Assembly: GCA_037367405.1 (NCBI GenBank)
Contig: JAZKJV010009618.1
Span: 372,001 to 436,000, forward strand
Direction: 5' to 3'
Length of the DNA stretch: 64,000 nucleotides
Source: Ottelia alismoides
Lineage: Eukaryota; Streptophyta; Magnoliopsida; Alismatales; Hydrocharitaceae
The notes below the pieces were generated by a model. The model was given only the letters and a program-made list of their open reading frames with translations. It ran no database searches and had not been told where the DNA came from. A program made the translations under genes and the position numbers. Every line of letters starts with the position of its first letter. Position 1 is the first letter of the stretch. Positions 45,972-56,498 of this stretch are shown here, piece by piece.

Positions 45972-46418
45972 TTTATTTTGAAAAATAAGAGATGGGTGAA
46001 CTCCCAAGGTGGGAGTTCCCGCTATATATTAATAAAAAGCGTTACAAGTTAGCTCGAGGCCCAGGAATTGTAAAGGGCGTTACAATGAATCAAGACATTC
46101 TCGGGATAGAATCTAACACTCTTAAAGATGCACTCGTTTCTCCCTTGACAAATCGCCCATAACGTAGCAAATACTAAAGATATATCGTCAGTGGAGCCGG
46201 ACCCGATCCGCCTGATGGACTGCCAAAATAGCGATGTGCTCTCGTGCCGCAACCAAGACAGGTTCAAGGACTGCCAAACCTTCGCAGAAAAACGGCAAGA
46301 AAAGAAGATGTGCTCGGCATCCTCACGATGTTCATGGCATCTATCACAGATAATATCCTGAGAGCCAAACATACTTGCCCTTCTCATCTTGTCGCAGAAC
46401 TAACATGCCTTGCTCATG
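45972..46418 (-). pseudogene. L1-type LINE zf-RVT domain and 3' tail
   Basis: The minus-strand frame 46387-46049 reads MRRASMFGSQDIICDRCHEH, REDAEHIFFSCRFSAKVWQS and DISLVFATLWAICQGRNECI, the zinc-binding module with CDRCHEHREDAEHIFFSC. The 3' sequence runs to about 45972 and ends in GGGAGTTCACCCATCTC followed by TTATTTTT. Strongly 5'-truncated. Confidence 0.82.
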
Positions 46419-46530
46419 GCTCCATCCAATCACGTAGCCATTAAGCATGTCCTAAAACACAAGAGCGAGCATCTAAGATGGCACATCTATTAATATTTTA
46501 GTAATCTAGCTGATAAAAAGTATGCTCAGA
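46419..46530 (-). pseudogene. Copia pre-integrase scrap
   Basis: The minus strand reads FMLALVF, DMLNGYVIGWSHEQG, matching DILTGNVIGRGYEQGG in Copia J (63330-63375). About 110 bp only. Confidence 0.55.
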
Positions 46531-46539
46531 GGAGGGATG

Positions 46540-47090
46540 GAAGGGAGGGATGAGCATTTGGGGAAGGGCATGCATCCCGAGGGTGGAGGCTATGTTGGGA
46601 GAGGCGGGCCTTTGGAGAGGGAGTGTGTGAGAAAGAGGGCCACTGGTTGAGAGGATCGTAAATGTTTGGAGGAAGGGCGTGGTGCTGCTCTCACGACATA
46701 CAATCGTGAATCGGTCATACTCGGTAGCAGTAGGCGTAGGGTGATGGCGGTATTGAGCTCCGTCATCGTGCCGAATCTAAAGAGACTTTGGTGTTTTAGA
46801 TACAAGAAATTCGGTTATATGGCACGATGATGTGGGGCTTGCAACATGGTATGTTTCAAATGCCACGAGAGCGAGCATATGTTTAAGGATTGTTTATGTT
46901 GTCAAGAAGTTGGACATGGATGCCAAGAAGCCACGAGACAGTGTAGAGGGTGTTCTTATTGCAGAGGAGGTATAGAGCGATCTGATTTTGGTGTTGGCAA
47001 TTCTAGATTAGGGTCATGCGATGGTTTGCGTGGAGGATGCGATCTGGTTGTCAGAGTTGGTTTTGTGGATGTGATAAAGTTAGGAAGATG
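46540..47090 (+). pseudogene. LINE ORF1-like fragment with zinc knuckles
   Basis: The plus strand has VPNLKRLWCFRYKKFGYMAR near 46780, then CFKCHESEHMFKDCLCCQEV (46852-46911), two CCHC-like motifs as in plant L1 ORF1 (RNA-binding protein). One stop separates them. The remainder is Gly/Arg-rich without a domain. It could instead be a degenerate gag. Confidence 0.45.
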
Positions 47091-48640
47091 AGGTATCAAT
47101 GTTCCTCTCCAATTAAGGAGGTGTGTTCCCCATGTATGTGAAGTGGAGGATGCCTCGACTTCGACATGGGACTCAAGAGATTGGACCATGGTCATTGGTG
47201 CTGTTAAAGGGCTCTTGGTGAGATGCCGTGGTCACAATGCGGTTCTAAAGGTATGGGGTTCAGCTAGCATGGTAAAGGAGGTGCTGCGGACAAGATTACA
47301 AACGGGTGAAGTGTGGAAGGTGTTGGTGGCATTGAGGGGCCCTCGAAGGTTTGCAACTCTGACATATAATAGGCAATTGGGATAGTTGGCTTGCAATGCA
47401 CTCCTTTCTTTGCCTGCTCTTTTCCTCGGTTGGTCTTCAACATCACTTCTGCTCTTACCTAGGTGCTCACAGACATCCGTCGATAGTTGACATATGCTTA
47501 GGGCTCAATTGAGATATATGTTTTATGGGCTTTCCTTTACAGATGTCGAAATCCAGTAAAAGTAGGCTGCCTATAGCCTTCCAGTCAAGAGGACGCCAAC
47601 TGCCAATTTCCAATTGTGCTTTTCTGCCTCACTTAAGGCGATACGAATCCTTGTGGGCGAGTTCCAAGGTCCATAGGAGGGGACCGTAGTCTAATATCAG
47701 AAGAGGCTTAGTTAGCCTGATCTCACTCTCAGGTTAGGGAGAAGAGGAGCCTACTTATTGAATTTGGATTTGCTACGGACAAGATTACAAACGGGTGAAA
47801 TGCGTAATGTGTTGGTGGCATTAAGGGGCCCTCCAAGGTCGACACCTTCGATATTGGTGTACTGTAGCAGGCGCTCTTCTTACTGCCTAGGGCCAGAATT
47901 GATCTCTAAGTAGGTGGTTCGATCGCCTACGATATCTGTAGAGGAGAGGCAATGAGAAGTGAATGCTTCAACAGAAGAGGAAGGCAAGATGAGGAGAGAT
48001 GTACGACAACTCTTTTCATGATCGAGCAATAAAACCTCAATGTATCGTGTGTAACTTGTGTGAGAAATCTCCGTAGGCGATGGAGACACAATCTCCCTTG
48101 ATTGAGCGTGTTTCGCATGAGGTACCTACAGTAGCAGTGGAGACATAGTCTTTTTTTAATTACACGAGATTTGTACGAGATTGCAAGAGTTGAGGTAGGG
48201 GGTCTTTTATTGATGGTCTAACCAGGTCAGCTGGAGGAGTGGACCCGAATAGGGTTGCTGGAGTAGTCGGTGGATTGTCCGATGATTCGAATTGGGCTGA
48301 TAGCTAGTCCCACCCTCATGTAGACATCTTTGACTCACATTACATACTCCCTTTTGGATCGGGTTGCTGGGATTCCGATCAATTTGATGAAAACACAACA
48401 GCGAGGTAGGTCTGAGTGTTGAGAAGATTGGTTGCTTCTTCGCCAAATAATAACTTGTGTTAGCTATTGATGGAAGTTGGGAGGGGGATGGGCTTTTTGA
48501 CTCGCAGGTACATAGAACCTTTCAGATCGGGTTGTTGGGGTTATGACTAGTTTGATGAAGCACAACAACAAGGTGGGTTTGAGTTCTGGGAAGATTGGCT
48601 GCTTCATCACCAAACATGAACATGTATCAGCTATTGATTG
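47091..48640. other. no recognised gene; two internal duplications
   Basis: 47283-47350 recurs at 47773-47840 (GACAAGATTACAAACGGGTG then GGTGGCATT.AGGGGCCCTC). 48356-48483 recurs imperfectly at 48527-48655 (ATCGGGTTG.TGGG, AAGATTGG.TGCTTC, TCAGCTATTGAT). Frames up to 81 codons have no domain. Probably decayed LTR-retrotransposon leader or LINE sequence. Confidence 0.45.
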
Positions 48641-49243
48641 AGGTTGAGGGGGGGTTCACTAAACAAGAGCTAGACTGATCACTCTCTGTTTGTGCACATG
48701 ATTCATAGAGGTACAATTGTCATTCTTGTTTATATAGATGATATCATTGTTACAAGGGATGATGAGCAGGGCATTCATGTTGCCAAGGATTCCTTAGGGG
48801 CTGTTCGGTAGGGGAATAGAGGCTTGGGAATAAGGGGGAATAAGGGAAAATGGGGTTCCCGATGTGTACGGCTATTCCCCCAATTTTGCCTTTCGATCGC
48901 GCTTCTCCCCCGACCTTATTCCCCTTCCCTCCCGCGCCCCTCCGTTCGCCGCACATCCCCTGCCCCTCCCCCGCCCGACCATCCCGCGAGCCTCCGGTGT
49001 GCGAGGTCGCTTGGTGCCTCGTTTCCTCTGGGCCCCGCGCTCCTCTGAGCCGCCGATGCTAGGGTTGCTTTTGGTTGGCCCCTGTGGGAACCTACTCCGT
49101 GATTCTCGATCGAGGTATGCCTTTCACTGTGCTTGCGGTGTGATGGGTCATGGCGGTGGTTGTATTGGCCATTATATCGGCCACTGTTGCCTCGAGCCCT
49201 CTGTGGTTGCAATGGAGTCCATGGAGTCTAGGGTTTCCCATGG

Positions 49244-49250
49244 CTATAAA
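49244..49250 (+). promoter_or_regulatory. Possible TATA box upstream of the Harbinger B transcript
   Basis: CTATAAATTGG near 49244, about 100 bp before a CAG|GTATAT donor-like site (49354/49355). If used, the transcript would open with a short exon and a 2.1-kb intron ending at the CTCCTCGCAG acceptor (51463). Predicted from motifs only. Confidence 0.35.
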
Positions 49251-49859
49251 TTGGGGCGGAGGAGGAATTCCAGTGGCTTGTCTGCCGCCGCTGGGGTTCA
49301 TTTTGCTCTGGGCTTGTGTTTTCACATATCATCTACCTTGTGGTGGATCGCCAGGTATATTCGAAAGCAATCCCTCGATTTTTTCGTGCTATGATGATCA
49401 TTACCTGTTACATATCCCATTGTTTTGCTGGTCGATGCTTCATTTGGGTCTGGGCTTCATGATTTGCCGTTGCTTTATGACCTTATATGCTTCTTGCTTG
49501 TGAATATAGACTGTCGTTCCAAATGGGTTGCTATGTTTTATGATGATTTGGGTTCAATAGCTACCTATGAAGTGCTCTTGGATCTTCATTACTTGGCATG
49601 AAAACCATTTTCTCGGCCGTGAGGGGTTGGTCGCCTCACTGAGCTTATAGATGGTATGCTATCCTTGGCTGCTGACAGGAGGGGGCCGTAGGTTGCTTAT
49701 TGATGGGGAGCTGATTTTTTCCACTAATGTGATGGTTACTCTTGAATGTCCACTCCTTTGACTATGCTATTCTTATTAGCCAATTGGGTGTGGGTTGAGG
49801 ACCTACTTTTTGAGAGGACCTAAATTGTGATCTAATGACCTGTGTAGTCATAATCGTGG

Positions 49860-51264
49860 CTGAGAGCATCCCATCTGGAGCTCCATGATGGCCTTCATAT
49901 TTTTGTCTGAACTGCACAGTGATATTGATTAATGTTTTTTAGCTTGCCTCTTCAGCCCACGGTTGTTGCTTGATGCGGTTTGAGGCTTGGCTGGAAGTGG
50001 CTGCATAACATTGGATAATTTGGTTGATGTTTAATATCGATTATTCATTCCAAAAGTTGATCAACAACTGCAATTTTTTGGGGTTAACAGCAACATATAT
50101 TGTAATTTGCTAACATGGATTCTTGGATGATGTTTGTTGATGACACTTGATATCATTGCGTGACTGAGAGCTATACCTCACTGATGCTCGATGATGTTAA
50201 TTTAACTTTTTGAACTCATTCATGGTGTTCTACAATGTCATTAATTTTGGGATGGGCTGAGAGCAATGTACCCCATGCTCGATGATGTTCAAAATTTGCT
50301 TGCGAAAACAACAAAGATGATATTGTGTGGGATAAATTGGGTCCTTTTCGTGACTGATGTTGACTGCTGGGCTTTGAGGCCGAGCTTATAGTTGCTGCAA
50401 TGCCATGTAATCGTTGGTGATGATTAATCTTGATCGTAGGTTGCAATACTTCAGCACAGCAATGGTGATTGTTGGGCTACCATAAATACATGTTTGTCCA
50501 TTCCAATAATGGCCTGAGAGCTACATTCTTTGCAGCTCAATGATGGAACCCTTTTGTTAACACCTAAACGGTGATTACGCTATCATAACCCTTGACTGAG
50601 AGCTACAGCTCAAGATCGATTCCAGTTTATAAATGACGCTATTTTTTTTAATTAGCCTGAGAGCATGCTATTTCTTGCTCGATGATGTATATTTCTGTTG
50701 AGAAAAACTCAAGGATGCTAGTTAATGCTCGCAGCTCTATGATGATTAATTCTTGACTGAGAGCTAAGTACTTGCAGCTCGATGATGTATACTTGATGAC
50801 TGAGAGCTAAGTACTTGCCGCTCGATGATGTGTAATTGTGATGGTTACTACTGAATGTCCAATCAAAATCTTATGTATATTTCTGTTGAGAAAAACTCAA
50901 GGATGCTTGTTAATGCTTGCAGCTCTATGAAGAATAGTTCTTGACTGAGAGCTAAGTACTTCCAGCTTGATGATGCATACCTGTTGACTGAGAGCTAAGT
51001 ACTTGCAGCTCGATGATGTATAATTGATGACTGAGAGCTAAGTACTTTCCGCTCGATGATGTGTAATTGTGATGGTTACTACTGAATGTCCAATCAAAAT
51101 CTTCTCTGATGTAGAGCTATATAGTAGGTGCTCGCTGATGTAAATATAAAAATGTAGCACCTACATGGCGCTCTACGGTGTAAGTACTTGTGGGTTTAAT
51201 CGCGTGGATGATGCCCGATGCGGTGTGATTGGTCTGAGAGCATCCCATTAGGTGCTCGATGATG
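49860..51264 (+). ncRNA. Array of box C/D-like hairpin units (snoRNA-like) in Harbinger B
   Basis: CTGAGAGC occurs 12 times exactly (49860, 50164, 50257, 50514, 50596, 50657, 50757, 50800, 50945, 50988, 51031, 51234). GCTCGATGATG occurs 8 times exactly, with near variants at 49880, 50535, 50734, 50922, 50965 and 51130. In eleven places they are paired as CTGAGAGC, spacer, GCTCGATGATG; nine spacers are exactly 12 nt. CTGA is a box D, ATGATG(T/C/G) a near-consensus box C, and GAGC/GCTC can pair. Intervals running from a GCTC-box C to the next box D-GAGC are 79 nt (50186-50264), 69 nt (50535-50603) and 88 nt (50677-50764), normal C/D snoRNA lengths; others are 31, 133 or more. Part of the array is a 43-bp and 188-bp tandem duplication. 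Function is inference. Confidence 0.45.
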
Positions 51265-51463
51265 CAATGTCTTAAGCACTGCAACACCTTACTTCATTTC
51301 AGTTGTTGGACACCACCCTACTTTGTGCTTTGCGTCAGTGATCTTCTGTGCTGCTGTGATCTTTACCTGCGGCTGTATGCTACCTGAACTGATGTTTGCT
51401 GTGGTTATTACCTGAACTGTGCTGCTGTGCTTTGCGTCACTGATGTTTGCCTTCTCCTCGCAG

Positions 51464-51961
51464 ACAGCAACCCCTGGTTCATTTGCTGCGTTCTTTGAGG
51501 GCGATGCTGGTACACAACAAGCATTCGAGGAGGATCTCGAAGGGGACAACGAAGCCGCTGAGGTCCCCGAACAAGGGGAAGCTGCTGGCCCAAGTACGCA
51601 ACAAAGCCGGAGGAGAAGACGCCGGGATTCAGGCGCGCAGGCAACAAGCACGAAGCGTTCGCGCAGTGACGGTACCCCCTTACCGTCACAAATGTTGGGG
51701 GAAGACGTCGTCCGTTTGACGACGCAAATGTTGGAGCTGCAGCGGGAGCAGATCCAAGCGTGGACGCCGAAAGATCCGCACCAGGGGGTGGAGGAGCTTC
51801 TGGATGAGCTCGAGGCACTCGTTCCGGGCTTACCTGCGGAGGCCCAAATTCGCCTTGCTCACAGCCTTCGTGACCCATACGAACGAATCATATTCAACCG
51901 GGCCAAGTCTGTCCCGGCGAAGTTGGCTGCGTGGGTGAGCATCCAGTTGGGCAAGGATTAA
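51464..51961 (+). CDS. Harbinger B accessory protein, C-terminal exon
   Basis: Open from a CTCCTCGCAG acceptor at 51463 to a stop at 51961. Acidic N-part (EEDLEGDNEAAEVPEQGE), a bipartite basic signal (SRRRRRRDSG then TKRSRSD), a helical stretch DVVRLTTQMLELQREQIQAW, and a hydrophobic C-terminus LEALVPGLPAEAQIRLAHSL. This matches the tail of Harbinger ORF1 proteins by position and character. The Myb/SANT domain that should precede it is not found upstream. Either a first exon is unrecognised in 48860-49400 or this element lost it. Start codon uncertain. Confidence 0.6.
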   Translation, partial: TATPGSFAAFFEGDAGTQQAFEEDLEGDNEAAEVPEQGEAAGPSTQQSRRRRRRDSGAQATSTKRSRSDGTPLPSQMLGEDVVRLTTQMLELQREQIQAWTPKDPHQGVEELLDELEALVPGLPAEAQIRLAHSLRDPYERIIFNRAKSVPAKLAAWVSIQLGKD

Positions 51962-52275
51962 ATGCTCAACACGTCATCTGTGTGACTGTCTTCTGGTCTA
52001 CGTTATGTTAGATGCATTTTTTTCGTTTTGTTATCGCATTTTCTTTTCATAAGTTGTGTGCCTGGCATGTAATAATATATTCATGTCGAACAATTTTTTA
52101 TGATTTAACTTTCGATGGCATGTATTAATTAACTTTCTTGTCGCGCTAAACTTGCCTAGAAAATGCTAGGTTCCTAGCCTCCGCACATGTCTTCTAAATC
52201 AATAGGGTATCTTGATTGTTGGTGGTGATCATTGAATGTCAACCCATACGGAAATGTTTGTTTTGTACAGGTCAC

Positions 52276-53585
52276 ATGGAGGGAATGGGGGCAATCACCG
52301 CAATGAGGTATAATTTGGTCATGTTGAACATGACATACCTGCGTGCCTTGATAGAGGATGATGAGGACAACCTGATCGATGGAGCAGGTTACATCCCAGG
52401 ACAGCCACAGCATACGTCGATGCGTACAGGTCATGTTTGGATTCGAGAGATGCTGAATGGACACATTGCCCGATCATACTCTATTTTCCGGATGTACCCC
52501 GATACGATTCTACGTTTATGCACTCTGTTAAAGGATCGAGCTGGCCTGAAGGATTCCAGGCACCTCAAGGCAGAGGAATCCCTCTGCATTTTCTTGTATT
52601 ATCTCGGCCACAACGCAAAGAACCGTGTGCTTTCTGAACATTTTCAACACTCCGGTGATACAATTTCGAACCACCTCAACGACATTCTCATTCGCATCGT
52701 CTCCCTCAGAGATCAGTTCATTAGACTCCCAGCTGCTGACTGTCCGGTACCAGATGTTATTCTAAACAACAGGAACTTCTATCCTTATTTCAAGGTACTC
52801 CTGCACCTTGGATTTAGAATGCAAACTTATTTACAAAACAATGTGAAGTTAATTCGACATTTTTGCAGGATGTCATCGGCGCCATCGACGGCACGCTTAT
52901 CCCCGCAAATGTCGCCACGAATGTCGCTCCAAAGTTTCGGAGCAGGCACCGAACAATAGCACAGAATGTCATGGCGTGTGTCGACTTCAGTTATAAATTT
53001 ACATACGTCGCCGCCGGATGGGAGGGTTCAGCTGCAGATATGAAGGTGCTGAGATGGGCTATAGACGAGGGAGGCTTTCATGTACCTCCGGGAAGGAAGT
53101 TCCTGCTCGACTGTGGATATGCAAACACAGAGAGCTTCCTCACCCCATATCGTGGCGTTATTGCACACCTACCCCAGTTCAGGGCTCAAAGGGGACACGG
53201 ATATCGACGCCCGGAGGAGTTGTATAATCACAGGCATTCCCAGTTCCGTTCATACGTCGAACGTACTTTTGGCATCATGAAGGCCCGCTTCAAGGCCATA
53301 ACTGAGCGGCCGTTTTACAGTTTCAAAAAGCAAGTTTTGGTTGTCATGGCTTGCTGCATCATCAACAACTTCATCCGTGAAGTCCAGGGCGAGGATCAGA
53401 TATCAAGTGCATTCACTCTTGAATCGGCTCAAACTGGGACGTCTGTAGACCAGGATACCAATGACGAAGAGTTCGACAACACCGCTGCAGGTAGCGACGT
53501 CAGGGTCTCCGAACAGGAGATCCGAGCTGGCGAATTGTTACGTGATGCTTTGGCAACGGCCATGTGGGAGAATGCGCAACGTTGA
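52276..53585 (+). CDS. Harbinger B DDE transposase, two exons, intact (about 411 aa)
   Basis: Exon 1 52276-52794 starts at MEGMGAITAMRYNL; an intron acceptor-like TTGTACAG lies just upstream. The intron 52795-52868 has GT...TTTTTGCAG ends and restores YPYFK|DVIGAIDGT in frame. Exon 2 52869-53585 ends in TGA. N-terminal helix-turn-helix-like region (LKAEESLCIFLYYLGHNAKN, then FQHSGDTISNHL). Catalytic triad: AIDGT, AADMKVL and YVERTFGIMKARF; also GWEGSAADM and DCGYANTESFLTPYRG. Length is normal for PIF transposases. No stop or frameshift seen, so it could be active. Confidence 0.92.
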
Positions 53586-55142
53586 ATTTATGTTAATTAC
53601 GTGTACCCTCTGTTAAATTTGACCCGCCTGCACCTACTACTTCGTACAACGTTATTGGCTTTTCTACGAGGCATCGCGCATTGCTGTACATTAAACCCCT
53701 TCCATGGATTGTTATCGTGATTTCTTAATAAGGTAAATCCTAAAATTCGTGCAACGTCCCTATGATGATTCCACCGTCACAACTTATGATTTAATGATGC
53801 GGTCTCGATCTTGGCTGAGCAGCCACAGTAGTGGCGTGGCTTAACCGACGTCACTGTCGTCGTTATTTTCCATGTGGAAATTGAAATCTGAGGGAAATCT
53901 ATATAACGTCTTTAATTTTTTCTTTATTCGTTGTTTTCATTATTTCGTATTGGTAATTTTTCCTATATTGGTAATTTCTCCTATATATCGTCACTATCGT
54001 CGTTTTTTCTGTTTTGGTTAACGAAAATTATATGCCAACTATAATTACATATTATAACCCATCACTCCTAATAACAACCAACAACTTCAACTAACTTTCA
54101 AACCTTATTCCTTATCCCACAAAACCCACCCGAACAGAGAATAAGCCTTATTCCACCTTATTCTCCTTATTCTTATCCTCCAGCCGAACGGAGAATAGAC
54201 CCTTATTCCCCTTATTCCCCATCCTTATTCCTGCTTATTCTCCTACCGAACGGGCCCTTAGGTCAACAGTTTGTAACCAAGGACCTTGGTAGTTTACGCT
54301 ACTTCCTTTGACTGGATTCTACCGTGAACCAACGAGGTCTTATGATGGCCTAGAGGAAGTACGTTACAGATCTTCTTTCTGAGACATGCATGACAGATTG
54401 CAGGCCTGCCACTACTCCTATGGACCCGAGCATGAAGCTCTACAATGATGACACTGAGGAGGTTGACAAGAGGAGGTACATAGAGCTTGTTGGCAAGCTC
54501 CTGTATGTGACCATTACCATGCTAGATATATCCTTTGTTGTGAGTTAAGTGAGTCAGTCTAGACATGCATATATGGATGCAGTCCATATGATTATGAGAT
54601 ATATGAATGCATCACCTGACACTGATTTTCTATTCAACAGAGGTACATCCCTTTTAGTTACAACATGTTCAAATGCAGATTATGCTGGGTGTCCCAAGGA
54701 CATGAAGTTTACTTCATGCTTTGCAGTGTTCATAGAGAATTCCTTGATGCCTTGGAAGTGCAAGAAGCAAACCGTGGTTGCAAGATCTAATGCTGAGTCA
54801 GAATACAGGGCTATGATGCAGGCTAACACATGGATGATGTGGGTCAAATCTGTTCTTACTGACCTGAATATCGAGATGCCTCTTCCCATGCACCTCCAAT
54901 ACGATAACCGACCTGCTCTTTTTATTTCGAACAACCCTGCCTTCCATGAGAGGACCAATCACATAGAGGTGGATTGTCACTACACTCGTGACATGATACA
55001 GAAGGGTCTCATCGCCACTACTCACGCCAGCTTTGGAGACCAGACAACTGATGTACTTACTAAGGCCTTAGCCAGAGGGCCTTACCAGAGATGCTGCTCC
55101 AAGCTGATCCTGATTGCTATCTACACTCCGGCTTGAGGGAGA

Positions 55143-55252
55143 TGTAATTTATATTTTCTTTGTCTTCTTAATGTAATTTGCCCAACGGGTTTCTTTCCTA
55201 TACAAGAGAACCCTAGGGACTCATCAATAATGCAATTCGTTCTTTCATCTCC
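55143..55252 (+). repeat. 3' LTR of Copia K (about 110 bp)
   Basis: Starts TGTAATTTATATTTTC right after a GAGGGAGA polypurine tract. Contains TCCTATACAAGAGAACCCTA, aligned with CTCCTATATAAGAGAGCCTA of Copias F and J. The right end near TCATCTCCA is approximate. Confidence 0.6.
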
Positions 55253-55264
55253 ATAGTATTTGAT

Positions 55265-55640
55265 GCGGAGAAGCATCATAAGACATCAACCATTTGTTTT
55301 TCAAATGCCTTGGGTCGAGGGAGTTGTGGGTGGCAAGTAGATTGCCCAGAATTCAGTGGGAAAGCAAGGATTCCTTCTGGAGCTCTATGGGCAGTGATTG
55401 GAGGGGAGGATTAGAGTGCCTGCTAATTTTTGGGCCATTTAATTTGCAAGGATCATGCTAATCTTAAAAAATGAGAGGTTTTGTCTTGAAAATGTAATTG
55501 AATACGATGTCTCTGTATGAAGTGTTGGCATTGTAATTTTTTTGTAAATTCATGTATATACCTTTTTAATGAATATATTAGCTTAGGGCTTTCCTCTTAT
55601 GGAGGTTCTTTCTTTTGTTTCTTGAAAAAGAATGTAGACT
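55265..55640 (+). pseudogene. L1-type LINE zf-RVT remnant and 3' tail
   Basis: Plus strand: CFSNALGRGSCGWQVDCPEF / FQCLGSRELWVASRLPRIQW in neighbouring frames, ALWAVIG and FWAIWFARIMLILKNERFCL (55410-55485), then a LINE-like tail with CCTCTTATGGAGGTTC and GTTTCTTGAAAAAG ending near 55632. Frameshifted, 5'-truncated. Confidence 0.6.
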
Positions 55641-56165
55641 CAGAGGAAAATCGGCTCATGTAGTATATGAAATAACTGAATATTGAGGATTATTTGAACC
55701 TTCCCACGTCCTATAACAGGTGGATGATGTTAATCGGCTAATATAACTAACTTGAGGAGGTTTTTTATGTCGTAAATTATTTATTGCTTCCACAAAACTT
55801 GACTCAGTTGTTCATTTCACACCATCGTTATAACTAGTAAGAACAAAGTCTATATAAGATGGACCACCACAAACGATAAAATCAGATGATGCAGAGGTTG
55901 GAGTAAGGAAGGGAAAGACAACCATCTCCTTTAGCTGGGATAACAAATGGTCATATTTATTATCTTGTGTCATAGTTGTTTTGTCATCATTGTGCCTAAG
56001 TCGCTGGCAATATGTGCAATGTGGATGAGACCCTCCACGATTGCATTTATCTCTTCCTTTCCACCCTTTACTTGATGTGAATTCTCATCTGCTACAGGAG
56101 GCAAGCATAGCGAAAAAGGTCTATAAGATAGTAGTAGAAATGATAATCCTACAAAATAATGTAGG
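55641..56165. other. no gene seen
   Basis: No domain on either strand. The 71-codon minus frame at 55970-56185 is unconvincing. Confidence 0.45.
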
Positions 56166-56296
56166 CAAGGTTTTAAAAAATGCAAGGCGGTTTTCCGTTG
56201 TTGAGGTGAAGCATAAGCCTAGAGGCGATCGAGGCATAAGCTTTGGTTTATATAGGAAAATATCCATAAAATTACAATTAAACATAACTATATATA
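56166..56296. mobile_element. hAT-like element end, CGCCTCGAGGCG class (copy 2, left end only)
   Basis: CAAGGTTTTAAAAAATGCAA from 56166, followed by AGGCGG, AAGCCTAGAGGCGATCGAGG, repeating the left end of 3504-4447. An AT-rich interior then contains a SINE (56297-56480). I could not find the right terminus. Confidence 0.55.
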
Positions 56297-56480
56297 AAAA
56301 GTTCTAAGCCTTCTCCCACTATGAGTAGGGTCGGCTACATGGATTCTTGCTCAAATCCATGTTGAAAGATTCGACTATTTTTTACGCTGGCTGTCGACTG
56401 CCTAACGCAACCCCTGCAAGAGGGGGATTCGAACCCTGGTCTTTTGGGTGGTAGACACACTGCACTACCACCAGACCATA
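56297..56480 (-). mobile_element. tRNA-derived SINE, copy 3 (184 bp)
   Basis: A perfect 18-bp target duplication TAAACATAACTATATATA (56279-56296 and 56481-56498). On the minus strand: box A-like GTCTGGTGGTAGTGCA, box B GGTTCGAATCC, and 3' part CATGTAGCCGACCCTACTCA then GTGGGAGAAGGCTTAG. The best-preserved copy, since box B matches the consensus GGTTCGAATCC exactly. Confidence 0.9.
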
Positions 56481-56498
56481 TAAACATAACTATATATA

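Larger units (their letters stand above)
48797..54257 (+). mobile_element. PIF/Harbinger transposon B (5461 bp), structurally complete
   Basis: Ends read inward are GGGGCTGTTCGGTAGGGGAA and GGGCCCGTTCGGTAGGAGAA. Target duplication TTA (48794-48796 and 54258-54260), the superfamily's preferred site. Subterminal GGGAATAAGG repeats on both sides. Contents on the plus strand: GC-rich leader, a 2-kb non-coding region with a box C/D-like array (49860-51264), an accessory ORF (51464-51961) and an intact transposase in two exons (52276-53585). Removing it restores Copia K RT in frame (DSLGQQF). Confidence 0.94.
48650..55136 (+). pseudogene. Copia K RT and RNase H, split by Harbinger B
   Basis: The plus strand reads LFVHMIHRGTIVILVYIDDI then IVTRDDEQG up to 48793 (RT active site YIDD). 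The frame continues after the Harbinger element at 54258 with GQQFVTKDLGSLRYFL, TPMDPSMKLYNDDTEEVDKR (54420-54475), then RNase H SNADYAGCPKDMKFTSCFAV, SNAESEYRAMMQANT and HIEVDCHYTRDMIQKGLIAT (54960-55015), ending at a stop at 55136. Several stops lie before 54549. gag and integrase are missing. Confidence 0.85.

Noticed and set aside
48864..49394. 176-codon frame near the left end of Harbinger B
   Set aside because: No homology to Harbinger ORF1 or any family I know. Overlapping frames are open on both strands, and a TATA-like box lies inside it.
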